A stretch of 64,000 nt of DNA from Achromobacter xylosoxidans (lineage in GTDB: Bacteria; Pseudomonadota; Gammaproteobacteria; Burkholderiales; Burkholderiaceae_B). Both the position numbers and the translations under genes were made by a program. The notes under the pieces were generated by a model. It saw only the letters and a list, made by a program, of their open reading frames with translations. It did not search any database and was not told the DNA's origin. Below, piece by piece: positions 55,644-64,000 of the stretch. Each line of letters begins with the position of its first letter. The stretch's first letter is position 1. The stretch spans positions 1 to 64,000 of the forward strand of contig NZ_MTLG01000075.1 in the NCBI RefSeq assembly GCF_002192695.1. Direction: 5' to 3'.

Positions 55644-57230
55644 ATGCACCACACCCCCCAAGCCAGCCAGCAAACCGCCACGCCGACCGCGTTCCAGGAC
55701 GGCCGGGCCTCGCCGATGGAATACCTGAGGCAGATCCTGACCGCCCGCATCTACGATATCGCCCGCGAAACCGAGCTGGACCGCGCCCGCGGCCTGTCCG
55801 CGCGGCTGGGCAACCCGGTCTATTTCAAGCGCGAGGACAATCAGGCGGTCTTCTCCTTCAAGGTGCGCGGCGCCTACAACAAGATGCGCAACACGCCGCA
55901 GGCGGCGCTGGAGCGGGGCGTGATCACGGCGTCCGCCGGCAACCACGCGCAAGGCGTGGCGATTTCGGCCGCCAGGATGGGCGTGCGCGCCATCATCGTG
56001 GTGCCGCAGACCACGCCGCAGGTGAAGGTGGATGCGGTCAAGGCGCACGGCGGCCCCACCGTGACGGTGGTGCAGGCGGGCGATTCCTATAGCGATGCCT
56101 ACGGCCATGCGCAGAAGCTGGCGAGCGCGCAGGACCTGACCTTCATCCCGGCCTTCGACGACCCCTACGTGATCGCCGGCCAGGGCACGGTGGGCATGGA
56201 GATCCTGCGCCAGCATGCGGGCCCCTTGCATGCCGTCTTCGTGCCGATCGGCGGCGGCGGGCTGGCCGCGGGGGTGGCGACCTACATCAAGGCGGTGGAT
56301 CCCAGCGTCAAGGTCATCGGCGTGCAGACCGAGGATTCCTGCGCCATGTCGCTGTCCATGCAGGTGGGCGAGCGGGTCAACCTGCCCGAGGTGGGCCTGT
56401 TCTCGGATGGCACGGCGGTCAAGCTGGTGGGCGAGGAGACCTTCCGCCTGTGCCGCGCATACCTGGACGAGATCATCCTGGTGGATACGGACGCGGTCTG
56501 CGCGGCGATCAAGGACGTGTTCCTGGATACCCGCAGCGTGCTGGAACCGGCCGGTGCGCTGGCGGTGGCCGGGCTGAAGAAGTACGTGGAACGCGAGGGC
56601 GTGCAAGGCCTGCCCATGGTGGCGGTGACCTCGGGCGCCAACATGAACTTCGACCGCTTGCGCTTCGTCGCGGACCGCGCCGAGGTCGGCGAGGCGCGCG
56701 AGGCGGTCTTCGCCGTCACGGTGCCCGAGGAACGCGGCAGCTTCCGCCGCTTCTGCGGCGTGATCGGCCAGCGCAGCGTGACGGAATTCAACTACCGCAT
56801 CGCCGACGCCCGCACCGCCCACATCTTCGTCAGCATGCAGATTTCGCGGCGCGGCGATGCGGCCGAAATCATGGCGGCGCTGCAGGAGCAGGGTTTCTCC
56901 GTCGGCGACCTGAGCAACAACGAAGTGTCGAAACAGCACATCCGCTACATGGTGGGCGGCCGTTCGCCGCTGGCTGCCGGCGAGCGCCTGTTCCGCTTCG
57001 AGTTTCCGGAGCGTCCCGGCGCGCTGATGAAGTTCCTGTCCGAGATGGCGCCCAACTGGAACATCAGCCTGTTCCACTACCGCAACCAGGGCACGGAATT
57101 CAGCTCGGCGCTGGTCGGCATCCAGGCTCCCTTGGCGGACAGCGCGGCGCTGGACGCGTTCCTGCGCCAGCTGGGCTACGCCCATACCGAGGAAACCGCC
57201 AACGAGGCCTACCGCCAGTTCCTGATCTGA
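55644..57230 (+). CDS. ilvA: Threonine ammonia-lyase, biosynthetic
   Basis: Converts threonine to 2-oxobutanoate, the first step towards isoleucine. 528 residues, the long biosynthetic form with two C-terminal ACT-like regulatory domains (about 340-528) for isoleucine feedback inhibition. The PLP-binding lysine is Lys73 in SFKVRGA, and the catalytic domain has KREDNQAVFSFK, SAGNHAQGVA and GGGGLAAG. It now lies 41 bases downstream of attR, so its normal leader region has been displaced by the ICE. Confidence 0.95.
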   Translation: MHHTPQASQQTATPTAFQDGRASPMEYLRQILTARIYDIARETELDRARGLSARLGNPVYFKREDNQAVFSFKVRGAYNKMRNTPQAALERGVITASAGNHAQGVAISAARMGVRAIIVVPQTTPQVKVDAVKAHGGPTVTVVQAGDSYSDAYGHAQKLASAQDLTFIPAFDDPYVIAGQGTVGMEILRQHAGPLHAVFVPIGGGGLAAGVATYIKAVDPSVKVIGVQTEDSCAMSLSMQVGERVNLPEVGLFSDGTAVKLVGEETFRLCRAYLDEIILVDTDAVCAAIKDVFLDTRSVLEPAGALAVAGLKKYVEREGVQGLPMVAVTSGANMNFDRLRFVADRAEVGEAREAVFAVTVPEERGSFRRFCGVIGQRSVTEFNYRIADARTAHIFVSMQISRRGDAAEIMAALQEQGFSVGDLSNNEVSKQHIRYMVGGRSPLAAGERLFRFEFPERPGALMKFLSEMAPNWNISLFHYRNQGTEFSSALVGIQAPLADSAALDAFLRQLGYAHTEETANEAYRQFLI

Positions 57231-57240
57231 GCGGGCGAGA

Positions 57241-58176
57241 TCAACCCGGCGCGCAGCCGGGCTTGCGCGGCAGGGCCACGCCCGGCTGCAGGCGCAGCGC
57301 GGCGCGTCCCTGCGCCGCCTGCGTCAGCTGCAAGGTGGCGGCGCGCCAGGCCGGCACCTCGTCGAAGGCCACGTCGGGCGCGGCCGAGGACTTGGACTGC
57401 GCGTCCGGCCTGTCGAACTGGATCGCGGGCAGGCGCAGGCAGAGGTCCTTGAAATCCAGGCGGGCCAGTTCGCGCCCGTCGCTCATGCGCACCGCGCGGA
57501 AGGCCATCGGCGTGTCCACGAACTTGGTGATGGCCGGCACGATCTGCAGATAGCCGTCGGCGTCCTTGACCCGCTTGGTGGGCTCGATCTCGATTGCGTC
57601 CCTGCCTGGAGGCACGGCCAGGTAGGCCACGCCGTCGGCCACGTCCAGCAGTTTGCCCGGCCCCAGGTTCAGGGCGGCGAGCGGCGCGTGGCGGATCATC
57701 ACGGTTTCGTTCCAGGAGGTCTGGACGCGCGTCCAGCCGGGCAGGCGCGCATCCTCGAAACGGGTGGTGGAGATGCGGTCACGCTCGGGCTGGGCGGACA
57801 AGGCCAGGCGTTCGACCCGCAGCGCGCCGTTGGCGACGCGCAATTGCGCCAGCACGGTGTCGGCGCTGGAACTGGTGAAGTAGGCCAGCACGGCGTCCGT
57901 TTCCAAGGCCTTGGCGGTGGACGCGCAGAAGAAGGCGCGGGCCTCGATGCGCTGGCCATCTGGATAGAGCAGGGCGCCGACGTCCTTGCCGCACAGCGGC
58001 TTGCCCTGGTAGGTAATGGTGGTGGCGCGGGTGGCCTGCCGCTGGCCGGTGTTCCAGTCGTTGCGGCTGCCGGTGGCGGCTTCGACCACCAGGCCGTGGT
58101 TGTCGTAGACGACGGCCGCGCCCGCGGGCGCGGCCAGCAGGCAAAGCAGAAACGCGAGGCTGCGTCGACGCGCCAT
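57241..58176 (-). CDS. Secreted protein of unknown function
   Basis: 311 residues with a classical signal peptide (cleavage near APAGA, residue 20). The mature part is beta-rich with two or more Cys (LCGKDV, FFCAS, DLCLRL) and YQGKPLC near the N-terminus. No family recognised. It is convergent with ilvA, 10 bases apart. Confidence 0.75.
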   Translation of the reverse strand: MARRRSLAFLLCLLAAPAGAAVVYDNHGLVVEAATGSRNDWNTGQRQATRATTITYQGKPLCGKDVGALLYPDGQRIEARAFFCASTAKALETDAVLAYFTSSSADTVLAQLRVANGALRVERLALSAQPERDRISTTRFEDARLPGWTRVQTSWNETVMIRHAPLAALNLGPGKLLDVADGVAYLAVPPGRDAIEIEPTKRVKDADGYLQIVPAITKFVDTPMAFRAVRMSDGRELARLDFKDLCLRLPAIQFDRPDAQSKSSAAPDVAFDEVPAWRAATLQLTQAAQGRAALRLQPGVALPRKPGCAPG

Positions 58177-58235
58177 GGTCGGACTCCCTGGTGTGGCTGG
58201 ACGGGTCCATATATACCACTGCCGGGGAAAGTACC

Positions 58236-59150
58236 TTACTGCGGGCCGAGCTTGCGGATCAGGGCGTCCAGCATTTCCAGTTCGTCGGCCCGCAGATCCG
58301 TCAAGGGCGCGCGCACTGGACCCGCGTCGTGGCCCACCAGTTTGGCGCCGGCCTTGACGATGCTGACGGCATATCCGGGCACGCGGTTGCGGATATCGAG
58401 ATAGGGCAGGAAGAAATCGTCGAGCAGGCGGTTGCTGGTTTCGTGGTCGCCCGCGGCGATGGCGCGGTAGAACTCCATGGCGGTACGCGGCACGAAATTG
58501 AACACCGCCGACGAATAGACCGGCACGCCCAGCGCGCGGTAGGCGGCGGCATAGACCTCGGCCGTGGGCAGGCCGCCCAGATAGGAAAAGCGGTCGCCCA
58601 GCTTGCGGCGGATGCGCACCATGGCCTCGATGTCGCCCACGCCGTCCTTGAAGCCGACCAGGTTGGGGCAGCGCTCGGCCAATTGCGCCAGGCTGTCGGC
58701 CGACAGGCGCGACTGCGCGCGGTTGTAGACGATGACGCCGATATCCACGGCCTTGCAGACCTGTTCGACGTGCGCGGCGATGCCTTGTTGCGAGGCTTCG
58801 GTCAGGTAGTGGGGCAGCAGCAGTATGCCCTTGGCGCCCAGGCGCTCGGCCTCTTGCGCGTAGGCGATGGCCGTGCGGGTCGGACCGCCCGCGCCAGCCA
58901 GGATGGGGACCTTGCCCGCGCAGGTCTGCACCGCGGTGCGGATGACGTCGGCGTATTCCTCTGGCGCCAGCGAAAAGAATTCACCAGTGCCGCCGGCGGC
59001 GAACAGGGCGGTCGCGCCGTAGGGCGCCAGCCACTCGAGGCGCCGGGCGTAGCTCCTGGCGTTGAAGTCGCCGTTCTGGTCGAAATCGGTGACGGGAAAA
59101 GACAGCAAGCCGTCCGAAACGATGTGCTTGAGTTCCTGCGGGGTGGTCAT
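58236..59150 (-). CDS. 5-dehydro-4-deoxyglucarate dehydratase
   Basis: 304 residues of the DHDPS/NAL superfamily. The Schiff-base lysine is Lys168 (VGFKDG), with the catalytic Tyr142 (VYNRAQ) and the GTGEF motif at 54-58. The sequence [13 protein letters not shown] near the start marks the KDG-dehydratase subgroup, which converts 5-dehydro-4-deoxy-D-glucarate to 2,5-dioxopentanoate in glucarate/galactarate breakdown. The ATG 59150 was chosen. It is divergent from the Bug binding protein. Confidence 0.9.
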   Translation of the reverse strand: MTTPQELKHIVSDGLLSFPVTDFDQNGDFNARSYARRLEWLAPYGATALFAAGGTGEFFSLAPEEYADVIRTAVQTCAGKVPILAGAGGPTRTAIAYAQEAERLGAKGILLLPHYLTEASQQGIAAHVEQVCKAVDIGVIVYNRAQSRLSADSLAQLAERCPNLVGFKDGVGDIEAMVRIRRKLGDRFSYLGGLPTAEVYAAAYRALGVPVYSSAVFNFVPRTAMEFYRAIAAGDHETSNRLLDDFFLPYLDIRNRVPGYAVSIVKAGAKLVGHDAGPVRAPLTDLRADELEMLDALIRKLGPQ

Positions 59151-59453
59151 GTTGCGGTGATCCGTATGGGGTGCCATCGAAGGCGGAAGTGGGCCGATAT
59201 GTCGGTTGATGGTCAAGTCATCGTACAACATGGAATGGCGGACTTCAACACCGATTTAGCGGAAATATAAGGTGAAATACGGACATACCCGATACCAGAA
59301 CATTCTGCTTTCCAAGAATATTTATGAAGTTGTACGATGACATCCGCAAAGCCAGAGCGGGTTGGAGGCGACAGGGTCCAGCAGGCGGTCCCAAGAGGCT
59401 GCCGCAGCGCCGCCGGCCGCAACTGTCCGCAAGACAATTCCAGAGGAGACTTC

Positions 59454-60431
59454 ATGAACCCGAGCAAGAGACAGTTCCTGGGCGGCGCCGCGGCGCTTTG
59501 CCTGTCGCCGTGGCTGCCGGCATGGGCGCAGTCGGGCGACTGGCCTACGCGCGCGGTCCGCATCATCGTGCCTTACCCGCCCGGCGGCTCGTCGGACATC
59601 ATCGCGCGCATTGTGGCGCCGCGCCTGGCCGAGGCCCTGAAGCAGACCGTGGTGGTCGAGAACAAGCCCGGGGCCAATGGCAACCTGGGCGCCGGCCTGG
59701 TGGTGCAGGCGGCGCAGGAAGGCCATACCGTGCTGCTGTGCGACGTGGGGGCGCTGGCGATCAGCCCGTCGGTGTACACCAAGCTGTCCTTCGATCCCTC
59801 CACGGACCTGCGGGCGGTCGGCATGCTGGCCTATTCGCCGCACGTGCTGGCCGTGCATCCCGACGTGCCGGCCAAGACGGTGCCCGAGCTGGTGGCCTTG
59901 TCGAAGAAGCAGCGCCTGAATTTCGCCGTGACCGCGATCGGCAGCGCGCCGCACCTGGCCGCGGTCGCCGTGCAGCAGGCCACGGGCGCGCAATGGGAAT
60001 ACGTGCCCTACAAGGGTGGTTCGCAGGCGGTGACCGACACCATAGGCGGGCAGACCCAGGTCATCATGAACGGGTTGCTGGCCACGCTGCCTCACATCAA
60101 GGCCGGCAAGCTGCGCCCGATCGCGATCTCCAAGCGCGAACGGATGCAGCTCGTGCCGGACATTCCCACCATCTCCGAACAGGGCGTGGCCGGCTTCGAG
60201 TCCGGCACCTGGCAGGGGGTGATGGCGCCGGTGACCACGACCGATCCCGTCGCCATCCGCTTGTCGGAGCTGATGGCGCGGATCGTCAACCAGCCGGACG
60301 TGAAGGCGCAGCTGAACGAACAAGGCGCCGAAATCGTCACCCGCAATCCCGCCGAGCTGGCGCAGTTCTTCAACAGCGAACGCGCGCGCTGGGCCTCGGT
60401 GGTGAAAAGCGCGGATATCCGGCTGGATTGA
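59454..60431 (+). CDS. Bug-family tripartite tricarboxylate transporter substrate-binding protein
   Basis: 325 residues with a Tat-like leader (KRQFLGGAAALCLSPWLPAWAQ) and the Bug signature RIIVPYPPGGSSDIIARIVAPRL, then KPGANGNLGAGLV and YKGGSQAVTD. It is a periplasmic solute-binding protein. No TctA/TctB genes are adjacent, as is usual for orphan Bug proteins. AGAGGAG precedes the ATG. The neighbouring sugar-acid gene suggests an aldarate or related ligand. Confidence 0.92.
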   Translation: MNPSKRQFLGGAAALCLSPWLPAWAQSGDWPTRAVRIIVPYPPGGSSDIIARIVAPRLAEALKQTVVVENKPGANGNLGAGLVVQAAQEGHTVLLCDVGALAISPSVYTKLSFDPSTDLRAVGMLAYSPHVLAVHPDVPAKTVPELVALSKKQRLNFAVTAIGSAPHLAAVAVQQATGAQWEYVPYKGGSQAVTDTIGGQTQVIMNGLLATLPHIKAGKLRPIAISKRERMQLVPDIPTISEQGVAGFESGTWQGVMAPVTTTDPVAIRLSELMARIVNQPDVKAQLNEQGAEIVTRNPAELAQFFNSERARWASVVKSADIRLD

Positions 60432-60574
60432 GGCCGGGCCTGCCTGGACAGGCCGTCAGGCGCGGGAGCACACTGGAATCATCCCGCGCCCGTCCAGGCC
60501 CCGGCGCGACGCGGGTCTGGGCTGCGCACGCAACACCGCGCATGGCCGCGGACCAGGGGCAGGGGCATGCAGCC

Positions 60575-60931
60575 ATGAAAATCCTCTACGCCGCCGCGCT
60601 GCTGGCGGCGGCTTGCGGGCAAGCCGTCGCGCAAGGCGCCGGGCCCGCCGTTCCCCCGGCCCCGCCTTCGGCCCGCGTCATACCCGATGCCTGCGTCGGC
60701 GCTTCATGCCCCAGACTGGTCAATCCGGGCGCAGCCCAGGAACCCTGCCTGGGCACCGGTTGCGCCACCGCCGGCAGGCCGCCCGGCCCGCCCGCGCCGC
60801 CCTCCAGCGGGCCGAGCCGGCAGCCCGGCTGGATGAGCCCGGCGCCATCTCGCCTGCCGCCGATGCCGGCGCAGCGCGGCGTGCCGACGGGGCCGCTGAC
60901 GCCTGCGCCGCCGTTGCCGGTGCCGAGGTGA
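60575..60931 (+). CDS. Small exported Pro-rich protein with two Cys pairs
   Basis: 118 residues with a signal peptide (MKILYAAALLAAACGQAVAQ). The mature part is over a quarter Pro, with CVGASC and CLGTGC motifs. No family recognised. It follows the Bug gene by 143 bases on the same strand. Confidence 0.6.
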   Translation: MKILYAAALLAAACGQAVAQGAGPAVPPAPPSARVIPDACVGASCPRLVNPGAAQEPCLGTGCATAGRPPGPPAPPSSGPSRQPGWMSPAPSRLPPMPAQRGVPTGPLTPAPPLPVPR

Positions 60932-60959
60932 TGCGGGGGGGATGGAAGGCGGCAAAACC

Positions 60960-61919
60960 TCATGGCGGTGCCGACCGCGCATCCGCCATCCGCATGTACG
61001 ACCGGTAAGGCTCCGCCTCAACCATCTCCCGCAGCAACTCCCGCAGGATGTCCTGCACGATCCTCACCGCCTGCGTCAGCGGGCGGTTCGATGCGGTGGC
61101 CAGCATTAGGCGCGTGGACAAGGCGGGGTTGACGATCCGGCGGGCGACCAGTTGGCCGTTGTTCAATTCACCCACCACCGCGGGCAGGGCCAGCACCGTG
61201 TGGGCCAGTCCGTTCAATACGATTTCCTTCATCAGTTCCAGCGCGTCCATTTCGAACACGACGTTCAGGGGCGTATCCGCCTGCGCCGCCGCCTGTTCCA
61301 GCGTGCGGCGCAGGCCGTGGCTGCGGGTGGGCAGCGCCAGGGGCAGATCCGCCAGCTGAGCGAAGTCGATGGAGGGCAAGGCCCGCGCGGCGGGTGACAG
61401 GTTCTGCGCGGGCGATACCAGCGCCAGGTCCAGCTCGGCCAGGGGATCGACCGCCACGTGCTGGGAACGGCGCGCGTCATGCAGCACCGCGATGTCGACG
61501 CGGGCGTTGGCCAGCCATTCATGCACGTAGCCGCTGTAGCCGGTGATGACGTTGAGCTGGATGCGCGGATGGCGCTTCCAGACTGCCGCCACCAGCGGCA
61601 TGCCGACCATGTGGGAGAGCGTGGGCGTCAGGCCCAGCGTGACCTGGCCGGAGGGCGATTTCTGCTCGTCGTGGAATTCGGTCACGACCCGCGCCATTTG
61701 GGCCAGCAGGGGACGCAGGCTATCCAGCAGCTTCTCGCCTTCCGGGGTCAAGGACACGCCGCGGCCGTTGCGGTAAAGCAGGGCGCAGCCGCATTCGTCT
61801 TCCAGCTTCCTGACCTGGCGGCCCAGCGCCGATTGCGCGATGCCCAGCACCGAGGCGGCCTTGGAGAAGCTGCCCGAGTCGGCCACGTGGATCAGGTTTT
61901 CGATCTTGCGCAGGTCCAT
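60960..61919 (-). CDS. LysR-family regulator
   Basis: 319 residues: MDLRKIENLIHVADSGSFSKAASVLGIAQSALGRQVRKLEDECG is the winged helix, followed by a LysR-type ligand domain. It is divergent from the ThDP enzyme gene, which is its likely target. Confidence 0.93.
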   Translation of the reverse strand: MDLRKIENLIHVADSGSFSKAASVLGIAQSALGRQVRKLEDECGCALLYRNGRGVSLTPEGEKLLDSLRPLLAQMARVVTEFHDEQKSPSGQVTLGLTPTLSHMVGMPLVAAVWKRHPRIQLNVITGYSGYVHEWLANARVDIAVLHDARRSQHVAVDPLAELDLALVSPAQNLSPAARALPSIDFAQLADLPLALPTRSHGLRRTLEQAAAQADTPLNVVFEMDALELMKEIVLNGLAHTVLALPAVVGELNNGQLVARRIVNPALSTRLMLATASNRPLTQAVRIVQDILRELLREMVEAEPYRSYMRMADARSAPP

Positions 61920-62080
61920 CGCGATGTCTCGCCGCCGGCGCTTGCGGGCGGCTCCTCCTTGTGTGCGTTTTCTGTATATCTGATAGGCACAGTATGCCTA
62001 CATGGCTTGCCGCCAGCCACCCTAGAATTCCTGCGTATCAGACCCGCGCCCGCGCGCTTGCCCTTGGTTTCTTGCCATCC

Positions 62081-63766
62081 ATGACACCTGCTTCCGAACT
62101 GAACACCTCTGCCCACGCCTTGCTCGGGGTCTTCGCCCGCAACGGCGTCGACCGCGTCTTCCTGGTTCCCGGCGAAAGCTATCTGGGCGTGCTCGACGCC
62201 CTGCATGATTTCCCGGGCATCGATGTGGTGACCTGCAGGCACGAAGGGGGCGCGAGCTTCATGGCGTGCGCCGACGGCCGGCTGACGGGCCGCCCGGGGG
62301 TGGTCATGGTGTCGAGGGGCCCGGGGGCGGCGAACGCGGCCATCGGCGTGCATGCCGCGCAGCAGGACGGCGTGCCGCTGGTCCTGCTGATCGGACAGGT
62401 GCCGCGCAAGGACCTGCGCAAGGAGGCTTTCCAGGAGATCGACTACCAGAAGATGTTCGGTTCCGTCGCCAAATGGGTGCACGAGGTGGCGGCGCCCGAG
62501 GACGTGGCCTGGGCCGCTTTCAAGGCCCTGCGCGTCGCCACTTCGGGTACGCCAGGGCCGGTGGTGCTGGTGGTGCCGGAAGACGTGCAGCAGGCGTGCG
62601 TGCCGCAGCCGGACTGGGTGGCCGAGCCGGCCAGCGCCGCGCAGCCGGCGCCCGCCGCGCTGGCGCGGCTGCAAGCCTTGCTGGACGCCGCCCGCAAGCC
62701 GCTGATCATTGCCGGGGGCGCCTTCAACGCGCCGGGCGGCCGCGAGGCGCTGCGGCAGCTGGCGGAACGGCACGGCATACCGGTGGCAGTATCGTTCCGC
62801 CAGCATGACCTGTTCCCCAACACGCATCCGCTGTACGCCGGCGACCTGGACCTGGCGACGCAGCCCGCGCAGGTGGCGGCCTTCGATTCCAGCGACCTGA
62901 TCCTGGCGCTGGGTACGCGCCTGGGCGACATCACCACGCAGGGCTACACGTTTCCGGCCTATCCCAGACCGTCGCAGACGCTGGTGCATTGCCATGCCGA
63001 CGCGCATTTCGTGAACCAGCACTTTGCGGCGGACGCGGGCATCATCGCGGACCCGGTGGCCACGGCGCAGGCGCTGGCCGCGCTGCCGGCGGCGGACCGT
63101 GGCGGGCGCGAGGACTGGGCGGCATCCCTGCGCGCGATCCGTGAGCGCACCGCCGCCTGGCCCGCTCCAGAAGCCGACGACGGCGTGCCCTTCGTGTCGG
63201 TGGTGCGAGCGCTGGCCGAACTGGCGCCACCGGACCTCATGGTGTGCCTGGACGCGGGCACCTTCGCCGCGCCGGTGTACCGCCATTTTCCCTTTGTTTA
63301 TCCGCAACGGCTGATGGCCTCGCAGTCCGGCGCCATGGGCTATGGCACGCCGGCGGCAATCGCCTCGCAGTTGCGCCAGCCTGGCAGCAAGGTCGTGTGC
63401 CTGGTTGGCGACGGCGGCTTCATGATGACCGGCAATGAAATGATGGCCGCGGCCGAACGCGGGCTGCCGGTGTTCTTCATCGTCTCCAATAACCACTGCT
63501 ACGGTTCCATCCGCCTGCATCAGGCGCGCACCTATCCCGGCCGCCACGCGGGCACCAACCTGGCGAGCCCCGATTTCACGATGATGGCGCGCGCCTTCGG
63601 CATGCAGGCCGAGTACGTCACCCATCCAGACCAGGTGGCCGCGGCCATCGCGCGCGGACTGGCCTCGGCCGCGCCGTACTTCCTGGAGGTCAAGACCAGC
63701 CTCGCCGCGATCCTGCCGGACGGCGCGGACAGCGCGGCCGGCATCGACCTGCTGGGGCGGGGCTAG
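62081..63766 (+). CDS. ThDP-dependent acetolactate synthase-like enzyme
   Basis: 561 residues with all three ThDP-enzyme domains. The ThDP glutamate is Glu55 (RHEGGASFMA), and the ThDP-Mg motif runs GDGGF (443-447) to SNN (469-471). It starts MTPASELNTSAHALL at 62081. It is close to acetolactate synthase large subunit but no regulatory subunit gene follows. It may act in catabolism (for example oxalyl-CoA or glyoxylate carboligase-type chemistry); the substrate is not fixed. Confidence 0.88.
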   Translation: MTPASELNTSAHALLGVFARNGVDRVFLVPGESYLGVLDALHDFPGIDVVTCRHEGGASFMACADGRLTGRPGVVMVSRGPGAANAAIGVHAAQQDGVPLVLLIGQVPRKDLRKEAFQEIDYQKMFGSVAKWVHEVAAPEDVAWAAFKALRVATSGTPGPVVLVVPEDVQQACVPQPDWVAEPASAAQPAPAALARLQALLDAARKPLIIAGGAFNAPGGREALRQLAERHGIPVAVSFRQHDLFPNTHPLYAGDLDLATQPAQVAAFDSSDLILALGTRLGDITTQGYTFPAYPRPSQTLVHCHADAHFVNQHFAADAGIIADPVATAQALAALPAADRGGREDWAASLRAIRERTAAWPAPEADDGVPFVSVVRALAELAPPDLMVCLDAGTFAAPVYRHFPFVYPQRLMASQSGAMGYGTPAAIASQLRQPGSKVVCLVGDGGFMMTGNEMMAAAERGLPVFFIVSNNHCYGSIRLHQARTYPGRHAGTNLASPDFTMMARAFGMQAEYVTHPDQVAAAIARGLASAAPYFLEVKTSLAAILPDGADSAAGIDLLGRG

Positions 63767-63774
63767 CCTGGGAC

Positions 63775-64000
63775 TCAGTCGCGGTAGCCGGGATCCTTCC
63801 TGTCCATCAGGCGCAGCATCGCCGGCCATTCCAGCTCGCCGAAGGGGCGCCGCGTGGTCGGCTGGTACAGGTGCCAGGTTTTCTCGATGACCTCTGGCGG
63901 CGGGACGCAGAGTTCGCGGTTGGCGGCCAGGGCGTCGACCTGCGCCTTGCAGGCCATCTCCAGCCAGTACAGCGTGTTGAATGCCTGCGCGATGCTCGGA
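63775..64000 (-). CDS. Class II aldolase/adducin-family protein, C-terminal part
   Basis: The last 75 codons, running off the window. PSIAQAFNTLYWLEMACKAQVDAL and FGELEWPAMLRLMDRKDPGYRD match the C-terminus of class II aldolase/adducin proteins. It is convergent with the ThDP enzyme gene. Confidence 0.78.
   Translation of the reverse strand, partial: PSIAQAFNTLYWLEMACKAQVDALAANRELCVPPPEVIEKTWHLYQPTTRRPFGELEWPAMLRLMDRKDPGYRD

Noticed and set aside
55533-57185. 550-codon minus-strand frame opposite ilvA
   Set aside because: Shadow of ilvA; would also cross attR and the ICE boundary.
61892-63829. 645-codon minus-strand frame opposite the ThDP enzyme
   Set aside because: Shadow frame with Arg/His/Gln bias.

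Overview
The window is high-GC DNA from a betaproteobacterium, most likely Achromobacter or Bordetella (Alcaligenaceae). The clues are a monomeric NADP isocitrate dehydrogenase, a Bug-type tricarboxylate-transporter binding protein, many LysR regulators and RND pumps, and the codon style. The genus is inferred. The family of the mobile element is much more certain.

Two chromosomal flanks enclose one large integrative and conjugative element (ICE). Left flank (1-8617): the start of an RND efflux pump with its adaptor, an iron-export-type ABC pair (fetA/fetB-like), an ArnT/PMT-type glycosyltransferase, a strong terminator, and icd. This flank ends in a 20-codon isoleucine-rich leader peptide and a rho-independent hairpin. 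Right flank (55603-64000): ilvA, a secreted unknown, 5-dehydro-4-deoxyglucarate dehydratase, a Bug binding protein, a small Pro-rich exported protein, a LysR regulator, a ThDP-dependent acetolactate synthase-like enzyme, and the end of a class II aldolase.

The ICE (about 8610-55602) belongs to the Tn4371 family by gene content and order. It starts with a tyrosine integrase overlapping a YhcG-type nuclease, then a RadC-like protein and an AT-richer AAA_13/RloC-like ATPase (likely defence cargo). A maintenance block follows: DUF932, ParB-like, DUF736, XRE regulator, DUF2958, DUF2285, AlpA-like, RepA, three iterons, ParA, a small partition-type protein and DUF2840. Next come TraF, a VirD2-like relaxase, a 15-kb cargo region, TraG, a CopG-like protein, TrbBCDEJ-K-LFGI and DUF2274. 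The cargo is a TetR-controlled RND pump with a divergent outer-membrane factor, continuing into an SMR pump and a complete MCE/Mla-type ABC lipid-transport set. It also holds a LysR gene, a second entry-exclusion-type lipoprotein, a Gdx/SugE SMR gene, an IS3 scar, and a LysR/SRPBCC pair linked by matching palindromes.

The most striking observation is the insertion site. An 8-bp direct repeat (TTTTTTGT) brackets the ICE. Joining the flanks puts the Ile-rich leader and its terminator about 40 bases before the ilvA start codon. The element has therefore apparently inserted into the U-tract of an ilvA attenuator, moving the leader about 47 kb from the gene it should control. Other points of interest are the RloC-like ATPase with R672/E676/H721, dense hairpin arrays around the DUF736 gene, and the iteron/RepA/ParA module.
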